A stretch of 64,000 nt of DNA from assembly GCA_020466095.1 (NCBI GenBank), contig CM035806.1, positions 15,888,724-15,952,723 on the forward strand. The letters run 5' to 3'. Shown in pieces: positions 44,362-58,312 of the stretch. A program made the position numbers and the translations under genes. Position 1 is the first letter of the stretch; each line of letters starts with the position of its first letter. The notes below the pieces were generated by a model that saw only the letters and a list, made by a program, of their open reading frames with translations, had not been told where the DNA came from and did not search any database. This DNA is from Chlorops oryzae (Eukaryota > Arthropoda > Insecta > Diptera > Chloropidae).

Positions 44362-46059
44362 AAACAAATCGGATATTTCAGCTGTTCTCATGTACTCAAT
44401 ATGAACTCCACTTCCTCTAAGAAACGTGTTCGGAAAACCAGTAATCATAAGCATGTAAGGGCAAATAGTTTAGCCCTTGAAGCACATTTTAGAACACATT
44501 AAAGCACGCAAATAAAAAAGCTTTCAATCAGATTCAGAAAGGTCAAGATTCACAGCTTACATTCGTTTTTGTATTTTGAAACCTGTTTTTTTTTTCTTTT
44601 TTAGCTTGAATAAATTTCCAGCCGAACGTGTTTCACCAACCAATTGACTGACTGACTGGCTGACTGACTGACTGATGGCCTCAGTGACTGCATGAGTTAA
44701 TTTCAAAAATAGATTTGATATAATTTCATCGAACAACGGAGAAAGCTTTCGCCATAGCCCAACGGACTCAGATCATAATGAAGCTAATAATAATGACGAA
44801 ATTAAATAAGCATTAACCGGACTGGCGTCAAAGATCATTCAATCGAAAAGATTATAGCAAGGTTAACAGCAGCCTTTTATACATATGTACATATCTATTA
44901 ATTGCATATATGTACTGGTTGTATGTGGCTTCCCGTGTTTGGGTATAAAAATCAATTGAGTTCATTTTTAAGCGCTGGCAAAAAGATCAAAGCCGTAAAA
45001 ACAAAAAAACAAAAAAAAAGAAGCTAAATCTGTTTAAACGAACCAATCGACCGCAGACAGATTAGAGTGCGAGATCAACGCATGACATTCATTACTCATC
45101 GAAGCGTTAAGCTCGGTTAAGTGTGTACAGTAAAGCCCGCCACCCATGGTCGAACGCTTCGTGTTATGTATGTATTTGGACGACGTATTTCGCGATTCAA
45201 ATTACCCAACTATGATTAATGGATGGCGGAAAAAATTCTCATAATAATGATATCATTTCGCATCAGAGAGTTCACTGTAGCTGCAAAAATTTAACACACA
45301 TGTTTGCATGTATGTGTGTGTGTGTGTTATATATAAATGTAAAATAAATATTGTATTGTTATGCTCTATGAATATGAAACATGAAAATGAAATTGCTTAT
45401 CAATTTGAATTCTGAAATTGAAAAATTCAAAATTAATGTTATTCCTCTTTTCTACTTCTGTTCGACGTCCGTCGTCCGTTGTTGGTCCCCCGCCCCCCCA
45501 TCCGTTCGGTTTGATTAAGTGATTTTTGAGTAAACGAAGGTGCAGTGTTCTCGGCCTCAGCTACAGCCACAGCCTCTTCTAATGGCTGAGCAAATATATT
45601 TTAGTTCGGTTCTAAATTCAATCTCAGAACGAAGGAATTCACATTGCATAGGTACATATGTGGGTACTTATGAACATACATACATATGTACGGATACACA
45701 GAACAAACTAAAATAAAAATAAATAAAACAACAGCAAACAAAACAAATAATCTTGCCTAATGATTTTGATAAATGTAATAAAATTTCGGTCAGAAATTAT
45801 TTGCACAGTCGCACCCCGTCTTATGAGTGGAAATTCTCTCGAAATTCTCATGTTCGGTTTTGAATTTTCGAAATTTGCAATGAAATTTTGTATTCTTCAA
45901 ATGGACCGCAGGCAAGAGGTTCACAATTTTAAGGTTATGACATTGAGTGAATAGGAAGGCGAAGGTCACAAGAAGGCCTGAGCCAATCCCGATGATCAAT
46001 GGATATTGAACCTTGCGGATAATGGCCAGCTAACCCGACAGGAAACTATTTGGGAAGCA
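44362..46059. other. No gene seen
   Basis: A CTGA tetranucleotide run at 44643-44677 and TG runs near 45310. Low-complexity AT otherwise. Confidence 0.4.
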
Positions 46060-46127
46060 GGAATAACTAGAGCATTCCAAAAAATCGCCCTTATAAGAGG
46101 GGGGTCCGCTTAAGAGGAGTGTCCGCA

Positions 46128-46392
<265 letters not shown>

Positions 46393-47074
46393 ACTGTATT
46401 AATAAAAGAAAATGAGAAAATATCAACCTGACAGCAACGAATTTAAATACATATTTAATGTACGGGAAAAGTGTCACATTAAAGTTTATTTAGCACACAT
46501 GTCACACTAGTATTTACGGACATGTATGTGTACATATGTTTCGGCACAGACGAAAAAAAGTTCTGGAGAAGTCAATAGGAAAACCAGTGGATGGATGGGC
46601 TTAACATTTCCGCCGTCTAAATTCAGTGGAGGGGTCATTGTTTTTTATTTTCATTCGACTCCGAAAAGGCGTCGCTATCAATTGCTGGGCGTTTAACAGC
46701 CGACGCCAACACCAACAGCGACAAATGGACATCGGTGGGAAATAAACATATTTTGCAGTAATAATAATAATAATACACATACAAACCTATCTTCATAATA
46801 AAGAGTGTGCATAAAACATGAAATGAACATTTGAAATTACTCATGAAGCTTTTAAATAATTCTGTGGGAAATCGTAAGACCAAAACTGATAATTAAATTG
46901 ATATTAGGGTTGATCAGAGTTGAGTTGAGTTCAGTTATGCGAATTAGCTTTCTAGAGTTTTCAACAAATAATTATTTAAATTATGAAAATTCCCCAAAAA
47001 TAAAAAATCCTATATGCACATAAATATTTCATTCGTACACAAGCTTTCACTCTTAATGCTCCAACGGAAATACT

Positions 47075-47900
47075 AAACAAGTAAGGGTGTTAAAGTCCGG
47101 CGAACCTGGCCACACAATAACCGACACAAATGAATAGCAAGCTTTATATCTTTTAAATTTGTCTTGAATGCAGGCTCTAGTTCCAAATTGAATTGAAATA
47201 TTTTGGAAAAACTCTGATTTTGTGACCCTTTTTTCGAGTTTTGTGACAGACCCTTGCACTGGACGTAACCCTAACACTGGAGCGATCAATAAAATTCAAT
47301 TTTCAATTTTAGTAAGGGATGTTTATGACTATAGAAGAAGGACATATGCTAACTTTCGTTAAAGTCCAACGATAACTTTAGATGCAAGAGTCAAATATCG
47401 AAAATCGGACTTTTGCCACGCCCACTGTTTCAATTTTTGGAAAATACGTTCAAAGTCCTAATACTTATATGATCAAATAGTCGAGTTTCATCAAAATATC
47501 TCAAAAACTTCTGGCCTTAGAGCAGTTTTGGTGATTTTCATAACAGACCCTAGGTCTGCTGGCACCCCTTAAAATGGTCCGTTAGGGTCCTCTCTTAAAC
47601 CAATTCTTACTTACGTCCATATATAACTATATATGTCACTCAGGAGCCGTTTCTATTTTGGCTCTTTTCAACACGGTCTTGGGTACCCACCACGGTATTG
47701 GGTACCCACCAAAATGAGCATTTTTCAGTTGGGTACTCACCAAAAGTATTTCTCTCTCGCTCTTTTTTTGCCTGCCGAGTACCATCTCTTTCTAACTGGC
47801 GCGAAATGTCGCGCGCAAAATCTATGAGAGTGACATATATAGTAATATATGCTTACGTCCCCGTAAACACGTATACCGTATACGAATACAAAAGAAGTAA
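47075..47900 (+). repeat. TATACCCGACAC dispersed repeat, copy 2 (damaged, interrupted)
   Basis: It opens AAACAAGTAAGGGTGTTAAA and includes the CTTTTGCCACGCCCA block and GGTCTGCTGGCACCCCTTAA. The 234-bp MITE (47618-47851) interrupts it. It fades after CCCCGTAAACACG, and the terminal GTGTCGGGTATA is missing. Confidence 0.6.
47618..47851. mobile_element. 234-bp MITE, copy 2 (8-bp TSD CTTACGTC)
   Basis: This is the same element as 24574-24807, inverted and also exactly 234 bp, with a perfect 8-bp duplication CTTACGTC (47610-47617, 47852-47859). It is inserted into a copy of the TATACCCGACAC dispersed repeat, which resumes after it. Confidence 0.85.
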
Positions 47901-48259
47901 GAATCAAAATGATCTATATATTGATAAATCGATATGTTTTTGCGATAAATAATTATCGATAACGTGTTAAGTTGATATTAACGAAGTCGATACTTTTACC
48001 AATATCACCCACCCTTTTTTATGTATTTCTCAGTGAAACTAACTCTTATTATACGCGATCAGAACTTTAAACCACTTGAGAATTATAACATTCAACTTTC
48101 AATGAGCATTTACTTTTAACCCTAACCAATGTGATTGAATAGTTCCCGTCCATTTTTTTCGATTCCTTTAAGGTTTTTTTTTTTCACTAAAAAAAAAAAA
48201 GATTGGCATACATGGGTTAGTTTGATTAGCTTTCTTTCGTCAAGGGCTCAATATGTATA

Positions 48260-48685
48260 CAGTGGAACCTCGATTATCCGGCTCTCGATTAACCGGCGTC
48301 TCGGTTAACCGGCCTGCTGACGGCTCAATTTTTTTTCGAATTTCCCATATTTCACGCTATTACAGCCGTCGCTGTCACTGTTGCTATACACAACTGTGGA
48401 CAATCCGATGCTACCGATATGATGCTATTAAGACGGATGCGCAATTTAGCGAAAAAAAAGTCAGAAATCAAAGTAAAACAATCGAAAATGTCAGATTTCT
48501 TTGCAAAAAAATAAATTGATTCTCTTTTTTTTTCAATAAAAAACAAAGAATATAGACCATTATATAGCTTGTGTGACTTTGTTTTGCTGCTACTCAAAAT
48601 TTTCAGATTTACTCGATTAACCGGCGTTTTGATTATCCGGCGCACTGCTTGGTCCGGTGCATGCCGGATAATCGAGGTTCCACTG
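48260..48685. mobile_element. pogo-like MITE (CAGTGGAACCTCGATTATCC ends), 426 bp
   Basis: These are classical pogo/Tigger-type inverted ends beginning CAGTGGAACCTCGATTATCC and ending in the complement, with TA duplications. Sub-terminal repeats of CGATTAACCGGCGT lie on both sides. A related single end is visible at 63841 (CAGTGGAACCTCA). Confidence 0.8.
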
Positions 48686-50519
48686 TATTTAGGTAATTTC
48701 TTTCCGATTGTATATCTTTGGATTTTTGATAATTTTTTAAATTTAAATTCATAGCCGATTGAGAAGAATGGGCGGGCGCGTATTAAGACAATTTGCCGCC
48801 CTAAGCAGTAGCAATTTTGCCGCCCCAGACAGCAGCCTAATTTTCGCCTTTTCTATTATTGATGCATTGACGGTCGGAATTTGCCGCAGCTGAAAATTTC
48901 CCCGGCCCATGCAACCTGCCTATTATGCCTATTCGGTAATTTCGCCACTTAGAATGGGCAACAATCTAAGATATGATAGAACATTCAAAGGAAAACTTTT
49001 GCGTGCCCTTTGAAGGACATCGGATGAATGACGAAACCCATCAATAATTAAACTATGGGACTTTCATTTAAAAAGCGGCCACACTTGGGTAAAAAATTTG
49101 AAAGAAAAAAAATCCTAAATGGCAACCATATTCAAGGGGTGTTTCTCTTGTTTTTTTTTTGTTTTCAAATTTAGCTATTGCTATCGGTATCCTATCCGAA
49201 CTCAAAAATACATACATACATACAATCAGATGTCCAAGTTTCCCAATCATTAGGGACACTTGCGCGGCTTTCATCGATAATTGCATGGTCGATAAATAAT
49301 GAAAATTCGTTCGAAATAACTTGTTTAAGCGACGTTGTTGGGAATTGAGTTTGCAGTTGGAAAACTTGTTAGCTTCAACGTGTTGCTCGTGCACTAAATT
49401 ATGTATAACATGCCAATAGGCCACAGTCAAACATATGTATCTACTAGTAACTAGAATAATTTCTATAAGACAAATTTTCTCTAAGCAGACGTGGATCATA
49501 TTTAACCCCGAAGTCTACATACATACACATGCGCACACAGTTGAGGGAATTCTTTTCGGCATTTGATTTGATTCAAATAATGGAAGTTTGACTGTAGCAT
49601 TTATATTTGCAATATTGAGTAACTCACTGACGACCAATCGAAGAGGCAAAGTACATAGTTAAAAGTGCATTTTGCGAAATCGAGCATATGCAGTAGACAG
49701 CTTTGCATGTAAATAATTACCAATTATTGCAGCAATTTAACAATTCTAAAGTTCATTCTAAGCAAAGGCAATAAAGAAATTACCAGGAAAATCGAAATGA
49801 TTCTATGAAGTTTCTTAATGGCTTTAGAAAACAAAAAAAAAAAAAAAAAAAATTGAGATACGAACGAAAAAATTGCTCCGACTTTAGGACACACCTAAAT
49901 GAATAAGCCCCGCGAGGGCAATTCTCGACTGGAAAAAAAAAGTGTGACAAACTTCAATGTGAGTTAAGGGCAAGGCGAGTTTCAAATACATTGTTATAAT
50001 ATATTTTTTTATTTTAATATTTTTTCCCATTTTTTAAAAATCGCCATTTATCATTCCACAGCCGCTTATTTGTAGTATTAAATGTTATTAGAAACAATTA
50101 CCTTTGCACTCTGATCAGTATCGCAATCGAAAATCGATCATCACTATATTATTTTCAATCAATTTTTTTATAAATTCTTATTTTATTTTATTATTTTTCA
50201 TTTTATTCATTTATTCGACTTTTGATTTAAAATGCCCGGAAGCGAAATGTATTAATTTGAAGATTTAACACCATCATTCAGAGTGGAGCCTTGAGCTTTA
50301 TCAATGACAAAGAAAGAACGATAAATAATGCATTGACTTTATCGAATATCGACAATCGAAACTTAACACTTTAATGATTTTTTACTTAATTTATAGAAGT
50401 ATATCGTCGGCTTAAAGTGTAAACCTGCCAAGTCTATTTTTAATCGATTCTGACATTTCGATGTGATTCCAAAAAAAAAAAAAAATGCACAGTGCATCGT
50501 CAGGCAAAAAAATATGTTT
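48686..50519. other. No gene seen
   Basis: A short GCCGCCC-containing stretch (48800-48930) may be an old element end; A-runs lie near 49835. No exon was supported. Confidence 0.35.
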
Positions 50520-51422
50520 TTATACCCGACACACTCTGTGTCGAGGGTATATTGCGTTTGTGTGGTTGTGTGTAACACCCAGAACCATGAAATATATATA
50601 TAGAAATGATCAGCGTCACCAGGAGATTCGATTTAGCCATGTCCGTCTGTCTGTCCGTCTGTCTGTCCGTCTGTCTGTCCGTCCGTCTGTCTGTCCGTCC
50701 GTCTGTCTGTCCGTCTGTTTGTATACAGTTTTCTTATCGAAGGAGTTGAGTTATCTTGACAAAATTCGGTTTGCGTGCTCACGGGGACATGAGTAAGAAC
50801 AAGTTTGAGAATGGACCCGATCGGACCATTTTTAGGGGTACCTCCAGTACTAGGGTCTGTTACGGAAACCACAAAAACTGCTATAAAATCGAAATTTTTC
50901 AAGATATTTTGATGAAATTTGATAATTTAACATGTCTAAAGGCAAGTAATATTATTTTCTAAATTGAAAAAGGGGGCGTGCCAAAAGGTCTTTTTTCGAA
51001 AATTGTCTCATACACCCGAAATTCAAATGGGACTTGAACGAAATTTGCCACTTATGCTTCCTTTGTAGCCATTAACATCCTCCAAAAAAAATTGACCTTG
51101 ATTGGTCCATTATTAAGGGTACCTCCAGTACTAGGGTCTGTCACAAAAATCCGAAAATCTGCCTCAAAATCGGACTTTTTCGAAATATTTCAATGAAGCT
51201 TAGAATTTGAGCGCATATTTAAGCCTCCGATTGGAATTCAAAAAATTGGAAAATTGGGCGTGGCAAAGGGGCGGTTTTCATAAAGAAATTAAGCAAAACT
51301 CGGTATATGGGGCCCCTAATGGCCTTTAACAACTCCTGATATTAAGAATTATTTGAACATATGTGTCTGTGTCGGGTATTTTATTGTCAGGCTCGCCTGA
51401 CTATAACACCCTTACTTGTTAA
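50520..51422 (-). repeat. TATACCCGACAC dispersed repeat, copy 3 (inverted, about 900 bp)
   Basis: On the plus strand it starts TATACCCGACACACTCTGTG, passes through an expanded GTCTGTCC array (50641-50718), and ends CAGGCTCGCCTGACTATAAC then ACCCTTACTTGTT. It is the longest copy, with an internal duplication of the GGGTACCTCCAGTACTAGGG block (50836 and 51118). Confidence 0.75.
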
Positions 51423-52156
51423 ATTTCAAATTGTAAATACGGGGAAATTGGTGATGAGTAAAAAACTGCTAAGTCCAACTGTGGTCAAAGTTGACAGCTA
51501 ACATCAATAAGTGACACCAAAGTAGCATTTGTATAGTGCACAGAATCGAATTTTGAAAGGGACTTTCTATAGGAAGAAAATAAACCATCCATATTTTGGG
51601 TTACCTTCCTAAGCTTTAAGTCTTGAAAAAAAAAGTATTTTTTATTTACCCTGTTAAGTTTTGAAATTGTTAGTTAGTAGGTCCACACTTTAAGCCGACA
51701 TATACATATATGTATTTTGTACCGTTATGATGAAGCCTCCAAGCATAAAGAACTTATTTTTCTAAAATGTTCCCAGTTTTTCTCATCTTTTGAGCCAAGA
51801 ATTTTGACCTTTGGGGCCGGGCCCTCTTCTGAGCATCACGAACGAAGGAAATTGAAGTAAAACACTCCAAACCCCTAAGAGGAGAATGAACGCAATGTGT
51901 TTCACGGGGCCCTTCGAAATCATTATAAAGGAATTGGTACGACTTTTCCGATCGCCCTTTCATGGAGTTCAACGTCCGTTGGGGGGAATAACTAATGTTT
52001 TTAGAGGAATGAATATGCGAAATCCTGCAGCCCTCAAAGAAGTTCAGTGCATTCTGATAATTTTCTTTTCTTTAACCCTTTAAGGCATTATGGAGAAATT
52101 TTCCCCCACATAATTTTTACGATTTATAGTATTTCCTACTTACAATTACAACATTG

Positions 52157-52362
52157 CTAGGTTAGGTTACGTTAGGTTAGGTTAGGTTAGGTTAGGTTAG
52201 TGTGGCTGCCACCATTAAGGATGACACAATAAGGCCTCACATGGGCCCTTTGTGATACCACGAACAATGGGGGGAAAAACAGTAACAGAAAAAACGACAC
52301 AAATACATCCACGACGTCAGCTGGGAGTTGGCATCTCAACCAACAACGGCACAGAGACCCCG
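52157..52362 (-). mobile_element. SINE family 2, minus-strand copy with eight TTAGG-type units
   Basis: On the plus strand it begins with GGTTA units (52160-52200, one variant unit), followed by GTGTGGCTGCCACCATTAAG and CAGCTGGGAGTTGGCATC. It has the longest TTAGG-type tail in the window. Confidence 0.7.
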
Positions 52363-53394
52363 ACTTAACTTAAGTATATGGGGACAAATTTATCCCATAT
52401 GCGTTAAAGGTTTAATCGTTAAAAGAAAAATTTGTTCGTATAAAATTTTGATAGCTTTCTCGAAACGTTCTCAAAGGTCAAAGGGAAAATATGATTTGTG
52501 AAATAATTTTAAAAGCTCAACTGCCATCATTAAATCCGAGTAGGAAAAGCTATGTCACGCCACTATTCCCATTGGACTTTTTTTTTTGCAAGGCCTAATA
52601 TTGTATATATATGTATGTACATATATATAGGTACTTATACGTATGAAGTATGTAATTTGCGACCAGAACGCACCTTCTGCGTTCTCATCAGAGACACACG
52701 CAACTAATTTCGAGTCACGTCAAGGCGTGCTACGTTGATTAGAGCGAAATAACTGAAGTCATCAGTGGAAATTCAGCAGGCTTTTTTTGCATGGCTATTT
52801 TAAGCGCAACACTTCAACCGGTTAAGAACGAAATGAAATAAAATGCATGGCAAGAAAAATACTTTTATACATACACACATATATAAATATAATATACATA
52901 CATATATATATATATATATAAAAATATGTATATATTTATAATTAAATGACACAAAAAGTTTTAATAGCCCGTGCAGCGGGAGTCTGACAGAAATTTCAAA
53001 TCATTCAAATCCCTATGTTCTTTCGCAGTAATAGAGAATGAAAAGTGTCATTTTGTGACTGCAGCATTCCGATATACACACGTACATACATGCATATGTA
53101 CAATATGTAGTCTTGTCACGTATGGCAAGAATTTCGAACTTTGCTATTTTTTTTTTTTTTCACACTCATGCCAATTCAAATGAGCAACTGAAAATTGATG
53201 TCATTTTAATCCTCAGTGTCATTAAAAATGATAAACCCCTGTGACTAACAAACGAGCTGCCACAAAGTTCCATTCCTTCGCCATTTCTATTAACCCATAT
53301 TGAATCACACCTTTCCAATTTTCGGAAATTACATTAATTGCCTTAACCCTTTCGAGCCTACTGGGACAATACGTCCCACCCAGTGAAAACTTGA

Positions 53395-53540
53395 TATTTT
53401 CTATTGGGACATATCGCACAGACTCTTCTAAGGTGACACAACTCAAAAATCGTTAATTTTGAGTTAACATATGGAACTTGATCCATAGGTCACCTCTCTA
53501 CCTGCACGAAAAATTCTATTCCGTTTTTGTTATTAAAACA
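53395..53540. repeat. Truncated copy of the CATATCGCACCC element
   Basis: It shares ACATATCGCAC...GACACAACTCAAAA...ACCTGCACGAAAAATTCTAT with 33988-34262 and stops at TTATTAAAA, where the dispersed repeat beginning at 53536 was inserted. Confidence 0.6.
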
Positions 53541-54101
53541 AGTAAGGGTGTTATAGTCAGGCGAGCCTGACAATAGAATACCCGACACATATCTTCAAAT
53601 AATTTTTAATATCAAGAGATGTTTAAGGCCATTAGGGGCCGCATATACCGAATTTTGTTAAATTTCTTTATGAAAACTGCCCCTTTGCCATGCCCACTTT
53701 TCCAATTTTTTTGAATTTTAATCGGAGCCTTAGATATTCGCTCAAATCCTAAGTTTCATTGAAACATTTTGAAAAAGTCAGATTTTGAGGCAGTTTTGAG
53801 ATTTTTGTGACAGACCCTAGTACTGGAGGTAACCCTAAAAATGGTCCGATTGGGTCCATTCTCGAACTTGATCTTACTTATGTCTCCGCATGACCAGAAA
53901 AGATAGCTCAACTCCTTCGATAAGTAAACTGTATACAGACAGACGAGACAGACAGACGGACGGACATGTCTAAATCGAATCTCCTGGTGACGCTGATCAT
54001 TTCTATATACATTTTGTATGGTCTATCTCGACTGGTTCTGGGTGTTACACACAACCACACAAACGCAATGTACCCTCGACACAATGTGTGTCGGTAATAA
54101 A
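53536..54101 (+). repeat. TATACCCGACAC dispersed repeat, copy 4
   Basis: It opens AAAACAAGTAAGGGTGTTAT, continues AGTCAGGCGAGCCTGACAAT, and ends CACAATGTGTGTCGGTAATA. It lies inside the truncated 53395-53540 repeat and is opposite in orientation to copy 3. Confidence 0.75.
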
Positions 54102-54940
54102 AAAAATTTCTATTTCAAAAGTCGAAAGCTGTCGTCGCTTATCGTCTTATCGTTCTTTTTTTTTTTTTTTAAAAAAGCGTTAAATTCTTTTGATAAAATA
54201 TTTTGTCACAGTTCTTTTAAGAAAGTTTCTTTGAAAAAAAGTGAAAAAATAAATACCCTTACTTGCCAAAGCTCAAATCCCACTTAACCTAGTTTTTTTT
54301 TTTTCCAAATTATCGATCGGCCTCACTCACTGCTGGCCACGTTTTCTCAATTCAGTCAGGGTTGTTTCTTTATTTTTATTTTTTTTATTTACTTCCCTCC
54401 ATATTCAAACCATGTCAGACTGTTTGGCTGCCTGTTTAACTGGTCGACTGCTTTAACTTGCCTTTATGTCTTCATGTTTATCTGCATAGACACTATGGTA
54501 ATTTTCTACCCAAATGACGCAATTCGTTGGAAGGTACATTAATCGTGCGCTGTTACCCGCCAAAAAGGAAAAAACAAACCAAAACAAAACTTTTGGGGTT
54601 CGAAGCCAACAATGTTGGAGTTTGAATGGTAAAGAATTTAAGGGTGGATTTTATCAGGACAGAATGCCTATACGAAATTGCGTTACTTTTTCTTAATAAA
54701 GTGAAGCTATGTAAGTACATTGCTTCATACAGATACCCACCCGGGGGTTATGCTTTGCGATTGTGACAGTGTCGAAGCTATTTTTTTATTATTATTATTA
54801 TTGTTTTTAATTAGCAGTTCCAGACTAAAAGCTAAAAATATGTGTATGGGAGCATACTTATAAGTGTGTGTGTGTGTGTGTATTTTGAATGTACATATGT
54901 ATGTGTGCTTCAATTTCTCATAGCGAGGTGTGAAGTTCGT

Positions 54941-55046
<106 letters not shown>

Positions 55047-55118
55047 TTACGAGCGTCTGAACCTGAACTTGAAAATAATAAAAATAATAATAATACAAAT
55101 AAAAGAAAAATAATAAAA

Positions 55119-55656
55119 AACAAGTAAGGGTGTTATAGTCAGCCCCGACACAGACACACATGTTTAAATAATTTTTTGAAAACACAAGAAAAGCAGAACC
55201 CTTTAAAAAGAATATTCTAAAGATTTTGAAGGCCATTAGAGGCCCCATATACCAAATTTAGTTCAATATATACTTTGCCACGCCCACTTGTCCAAAGTTT
55301 TCAAATTCTCATCAAAATATCTTGAAAAATTTAGATTTTATAGCAGTTTTTGTGGTTTTCGTAACAGACCCTAGTACTGGAGGTACCCCTAAAAATGGTC
55401 CGATCGGGTCCATTCTCAAACTTGTTCTTACTTATGTCCCCGTGAGCACGCAAACCGAATTTTGTCAAGATAACTCAACTCCTTCGATAAAAAAACTGTA
55501 TACAAACAGACAGACGGACATGTCCAAATCGAATCTCCTGGTGACGCTGATCATTTCTATATATATTTTGTATGGTCTATCTCGACTGGTTCTGGGTGTT
55601 ACACACAACCACACAAACGCAATATACCCTCGACACAGAGTGTGTCGGGTATAAAA
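55119..55656 (+). repeat. TATACCCGACAC dispersed repeat, copy 5
   Basis: It opens AACAAGTAAGGGTGTTATAG and ends CACAGAGTGTGTCGGGTATA. It is about 540 bp, close in sequence to copy 4, and starts right after an AAT-rich tract downstream of the 54944-55042 GA array. Confidence 0.75.
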
Positions 55657-56671
55657 AATAATAAAAGAAAAATACATAAAATAAACGGATGCCGCTTTTC
55701 GTATGATTACTTCTTAACCGTACCTCATTTTGCCGCCGCAAACGACCTACATGGTTGGCACCATACAATCCAACGGTTGGCCATTTTATTCGCACAGCAG
55801 AAACATTGCCAGGACAATAATTGCTTCTTTTTTTTTTTTTTTGTGTGTGGAATAGGCACAGCTCTCAGTCAAAAAAGATAATTCCGTATAATTCCGCTCG
55901 AAAAACCTGCTTCCGTTTTATAAATATAACCGAATAAAAATAACCAAAAACCGCTTCCGCGGCTTTGCGAAATCAAGGGCAATCGCCGCAGCAGTCGCGC
56001 GATCTGTCGAGTCTAAGCAGGGAAATCACAGACGTATTTGAAGCAACAAAAACCAACATAAATTTTTCATTTCATATCAAAAGCCCGGTTTTTCTCAACG
56101 GACTTCAGAACGGACTCCGCTTAAAATCTAAACATATTGGCGGTATTCACTATCCAGTGCAATTGTCTGTGCATTTGAGCATGAGCATGCCTTAACCCTT
56201 TGAGACACTGCGTCACTTGTAAGGGACAAGAGCTTATCAGATTTTAATGCTATTGGTTTGGGAGCGTGTTTGAAAGGGTTAATATATATAGCTTGTTATT
56301 GAGAAGTGCAAAAAATCATACATATGTATATTTTGTTCGTCATGCTCAAATGCACTGGATAGTGAATACCGCTATTATTATTTTTTTACATTTCGATTTG
56401 CTACAATATAAAATAGTAGGAGTTTTAAGGCGTTTTTATATTGAATATTAGGAGATCAGCTACATTGATCGCTTTTCTACTTAAGTAATATGTTGATGTT
56501 AACTTATTTATATACATTGTGCTCTCTCCTTGCGGACGCTCCTCTTAAATGGACCCTTTTTGCATATGCTCTAGTGCTTCGTGACTCTCAAATAATTCCC
56601 TCTTAAGCGGACACCTCTGTTAGGCGGACAAATTTTTCGGTCTCGTAGGTGTTTGCTTAAGAGAAAGAACA

Positions 56672-56822
56672 CTGTATACTGGGACCGACGGTACCGAAAA
56701 ACAATACGGCTCAAGAGGAAACTATTTGAGAAGCAAGAACAGTAGAGCATTTACAAAAACTGTCCATTTTAGAGGGGGTTTTCCACTTAAGAGTAGTGTC
56801 CGGAAGGAGAGAGTGCACTGTT
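56672..56822. repeat. CACTGTA...CACTG remnant with TTAAGAGG motifs
   Basis: It opens CACTGTATACTGGGACCGAC and ends GGAGAGAGTGCACTG, with TTTTAGAGGGGG and TTAAGAGTAGTGTCCGG inside. Related pieces occur at 56528-56660, 57673-57840 (CAGTGCCCTCGCACTTAAGT...) and 46060-46130. These look like fragments of one Tc1/pogo-like family whose termini contain CTTAAGCGGACA. Confidence 0.5.
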
Positions 56823-57672
56823 AAATTGAAATGTTCCAAATAAAAAAGTCTCAACTTTGCTGGCAATGCGAGCGCAAAGCAAAAAGATGCAATAAGTCCT
56901 CCTCCAAAAAAAAAAAAAAGGATTAAAATCCTGCTACTTTCGAAATGTGAACACTTTTAGGGCCCAATTGAGGGATACATGAATATTTCAAAAAAAGAAC
57001 AATGTAAACTAACATTTTTATGGACGTCAAGACTACCGAAAGCAACGAATCCGCTATTCATGGAGGAACATTTGTTCCAGTTTTGGGAAATCCATAATTT
57101 TTTTTTAAATCTTTTCTTTTATTTTTGATTTTATGAAAATAGAAAGAAAGAAAAATAATAATAATTAATAACTCCACCAAAAAGTCTTTGCTCACTGCTT
57201 GGGTCAAATCGCTCGGTTCATGGATAACAATGAGGTTCATTAACATTTGAACCCCGAGCGTTGGAATGATGTGAAAAATCCAAACGCTCTTTACATAACA
57301 ACAATAGCAACAACAAAAGAAGACCGACCCAACGGAGGGGCACCAAAGAACAAGAAACCACTTGAGCCGACTGTTTGAACGCAATAACCATTCCATTTAA
57401 CCACTTCATCAGAGCGAAAGCTGAAAATAGTTTCAGACGATGGCAAAATTGTGGAAAAGTTCTTCAAATGGAATTGATGCGAGCAGCAACGCTTCCCAAA
57501 ATCGTCTACGCGTACATCATTTATACATTGTACATACATACATACATCATACGTATAGGTTCGTCACACGAATCTCAGCGCACATCACAGACACATCGAA
57601 TTATTGAGAATTTATGAAAATAAAAGCCCAATCCATTCATTCATATATAAATATTTTATTATTTTTTCTATG

Positions 57673-57840
57673 CACAGTGCCCTCGCACTTAAGTGGACAC
57701 CTACGAGACCGAAAAATATATCCGCTTAATAGAAGTGCCCGCTTAAGAGGAAACTACTTGTGAAGCAGTAACACTAAGGCATTCTCAAAAATTGTTCATT
57801 TAAGAGGATTGTCCGCTTAAGAGGATTGTCTGCAAGGAAA
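57673..57840. repeat. CAGTGCCCTCGCACTTAAGT fragment of the same family
   Basis: It has repeated CCGCTTAAGAGG units (57722-57835) and shares GAGACCGAAAAATAT and GAAGCAGTAACACTAAGGCA with the 56.6-kb copy. The right terminus is not clear. Confidence 0.5.
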
Positions 57841-57861
57841 TATATAGGTAGGTACTTTCTA

Positions 57862-58051
57862 GTGGCTCTGGGATGGCGTAGGCGATGCGTGCTATGCTGT
57901 TGATCCCAGGGTCCGAGGTTCGTTTCCCGGCACAGGCGAAACGGATTGTAATGTTCCAGGTAAGACATACACCCACACAAACACAAGAAAACCTCCTTGG
58001 TATCACAATGGGCCTATGGCCTAAGTGGCAGCCACTTCAACCTACCTACCT
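57862..58051 (+). mobile_element. tRNA-derived SINE (family 1), second copy
   Basis: It starts GTGGCTCTGGGATGGCGTAG, has a box-B-like AGGTTCGTTTCC, and ends GGCAGCCACTTCAACCTACC. The 12-bp duplication AGGTACTTTCTA / AGGTAATTTCTA has one mismatch (57850-57861, 58052-58063). Confidence 0.8.
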
Positions 58052-58092
58052 AGGTAATTTCTAAAAACATAATTAGTGTATTCCCTTAAAAG

Positions 58093-58312
58093 GACGGCCT
58101 CTGTAACATGGTTGGTTGAGATGCGAACTTTCGAAGCGAGAGGCTCCGGGTTCAACTCCCAGCTGAGGTCGTTGATGTTTGTGCGGTTTTTTCTGTTTCC
58201 GTTTTTCTTTGTTTTCCCATTATTAGTGGGTTCACAATGGGTCCATGTAATGCCTATGTGTGTCACCCTTAATGATGGCAGCCACACTAACCTAACCTAA
58301 CCTAACCTAAGC
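58093..58312 (+). mobile_element. tRNA-derived SINE (family 2) with (CCTAA)n tail
   Basis: The tRNA-like head (GGTTGGTTGAGATGCGAACT, GGGTTCAACTCCC) is followed by CTTTGTTTTCCCATT, GGCAGCCACACTAA and four CCTAA units. The 14-bp duplication TATTCCCTTAAAAG / TATTCCCCTAAAAG (58079-58092, 58313-58326) has one mismatch. It sits 30 bp after a family 1 copy. Confidence 0.85.

Noticed and set aside
52157..52200. Telomeric array
   Set aside because: The run is short and forms the tail of a SINE copy.
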